Source: Candidatus Poribacteria bacterium (GTDB taxonomy: Bacteria; Poribacteria; WGA-4E; WGA-3G). From it: a stretch of DNA of 53,123 nucleotides. This document shows, one piece after another, positions 53,086-53,123 of this stretch. The DNA lies in NCBI GenBank assembly GCA_026710795.1, contig JAPOQK010000058.1, positions 1 through 53,123 on the forward strand, written 5' to 3'. The notes beneath the pieces are model-generated. The model did not search any database, was not told where the DNA came from, and saw nothing but the letters and a program-made list of their open reading frames with translations. Both the position numbers and the translations under genes were made by a program. Position 1 is the stretch's first letter. The number at the start of each line of letters is the position of its first letter.

Positions 53086-53123
53086 AAAACCAGACCACAA
53101 CACCGTAAAGATACAGTTATGTA

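Overview
The window is AT-rich bacterial DNA of a metagenomic character. Both ends fall inside copies of the same diverged interspersed repeat, placed in opposite orientations. The gene content (many Gfo/Idh/MocA dehydrogenases, a phytanoyl-CoA dioxygenase, RraA- and mandelate-racemase-like enzymes, ECF sigma factors fused to beta-propellers, selenoproteins and palindromic repeats) is most like Candidatus Poribacteria or a related uncultured marine or sponge-associated lineage. That placement is inference, not proof.

Region 1 (about 0.9-21.6 kb, minus strand) is a tandem array of six ECF sigma factors. Each has sigma2 and sigma4 domains, a conserved linker, one membrane helix, a conserved juxtamembrane motif and a large predicted exported domain. 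That domain is an Asp-box/BNR propeller in two proteins, WD40 propellers in three, and a small beta-rich domain in one. Five of the six, plus a downstream selenoprotein gene, have the same ECF-type promoter (GCAMCC, 16-17 bp, CGTC), which suggests one autoregulated regulon. The selenoprotein (19951-21603) is exported and thioredoxin-like. It reads through an in-frame UGA as a Cys-Sec pair, has a SECIS-like hairpin, and shares its C-terminal domain with the adjacent sigma factor. A stand-alone exported WD40 protein sits in the sixth sigma operon.

Region 2 (21.9-31.6 kb) holds a GH32 fructan/sucrose hydrolase, a YjbQ protein, an isochorismatase-like hydrolase, a probably leaderless RimI, and a repeat-rich 1-kb spacer with a perfect sigma70 promoter. 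An operon follows: a Gfo/Idh dehydrogenase, a second selenoprotein (GrdB-like, UxxC), and a putative zinc metalloprotease. Then come a frameshifted Gfo/Idh gene and a phosphofructokinase with PPi-type motifs.

Region 3 (31.8-40.3 kb) holds a TPP enzyme, a monohaem cytochrome c, and a tight catabolic operon: Gfo/Idh dehydrogenase, PhyH dioxygenase, sugar isomerase, RraA-like, M14-like peptidase/deacylase, enolase-superfamily dehydratase and DUF971. It looks like a pathway for an oxidised sugar or sugar acid.

Region 4 (40.4-52.5 kb) holds a YkgJ Fe-S protein with a cold-shock protein carrying Hfq/Sm-like domains, an amidohydrolase, MtnA, an acetolactate-synthase-like enzyme, a 1311-residue subtilase and a HEAT-TM-TPR protein. 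No tRNA, rRNA, CRISPR array or transposase gene was recognised.
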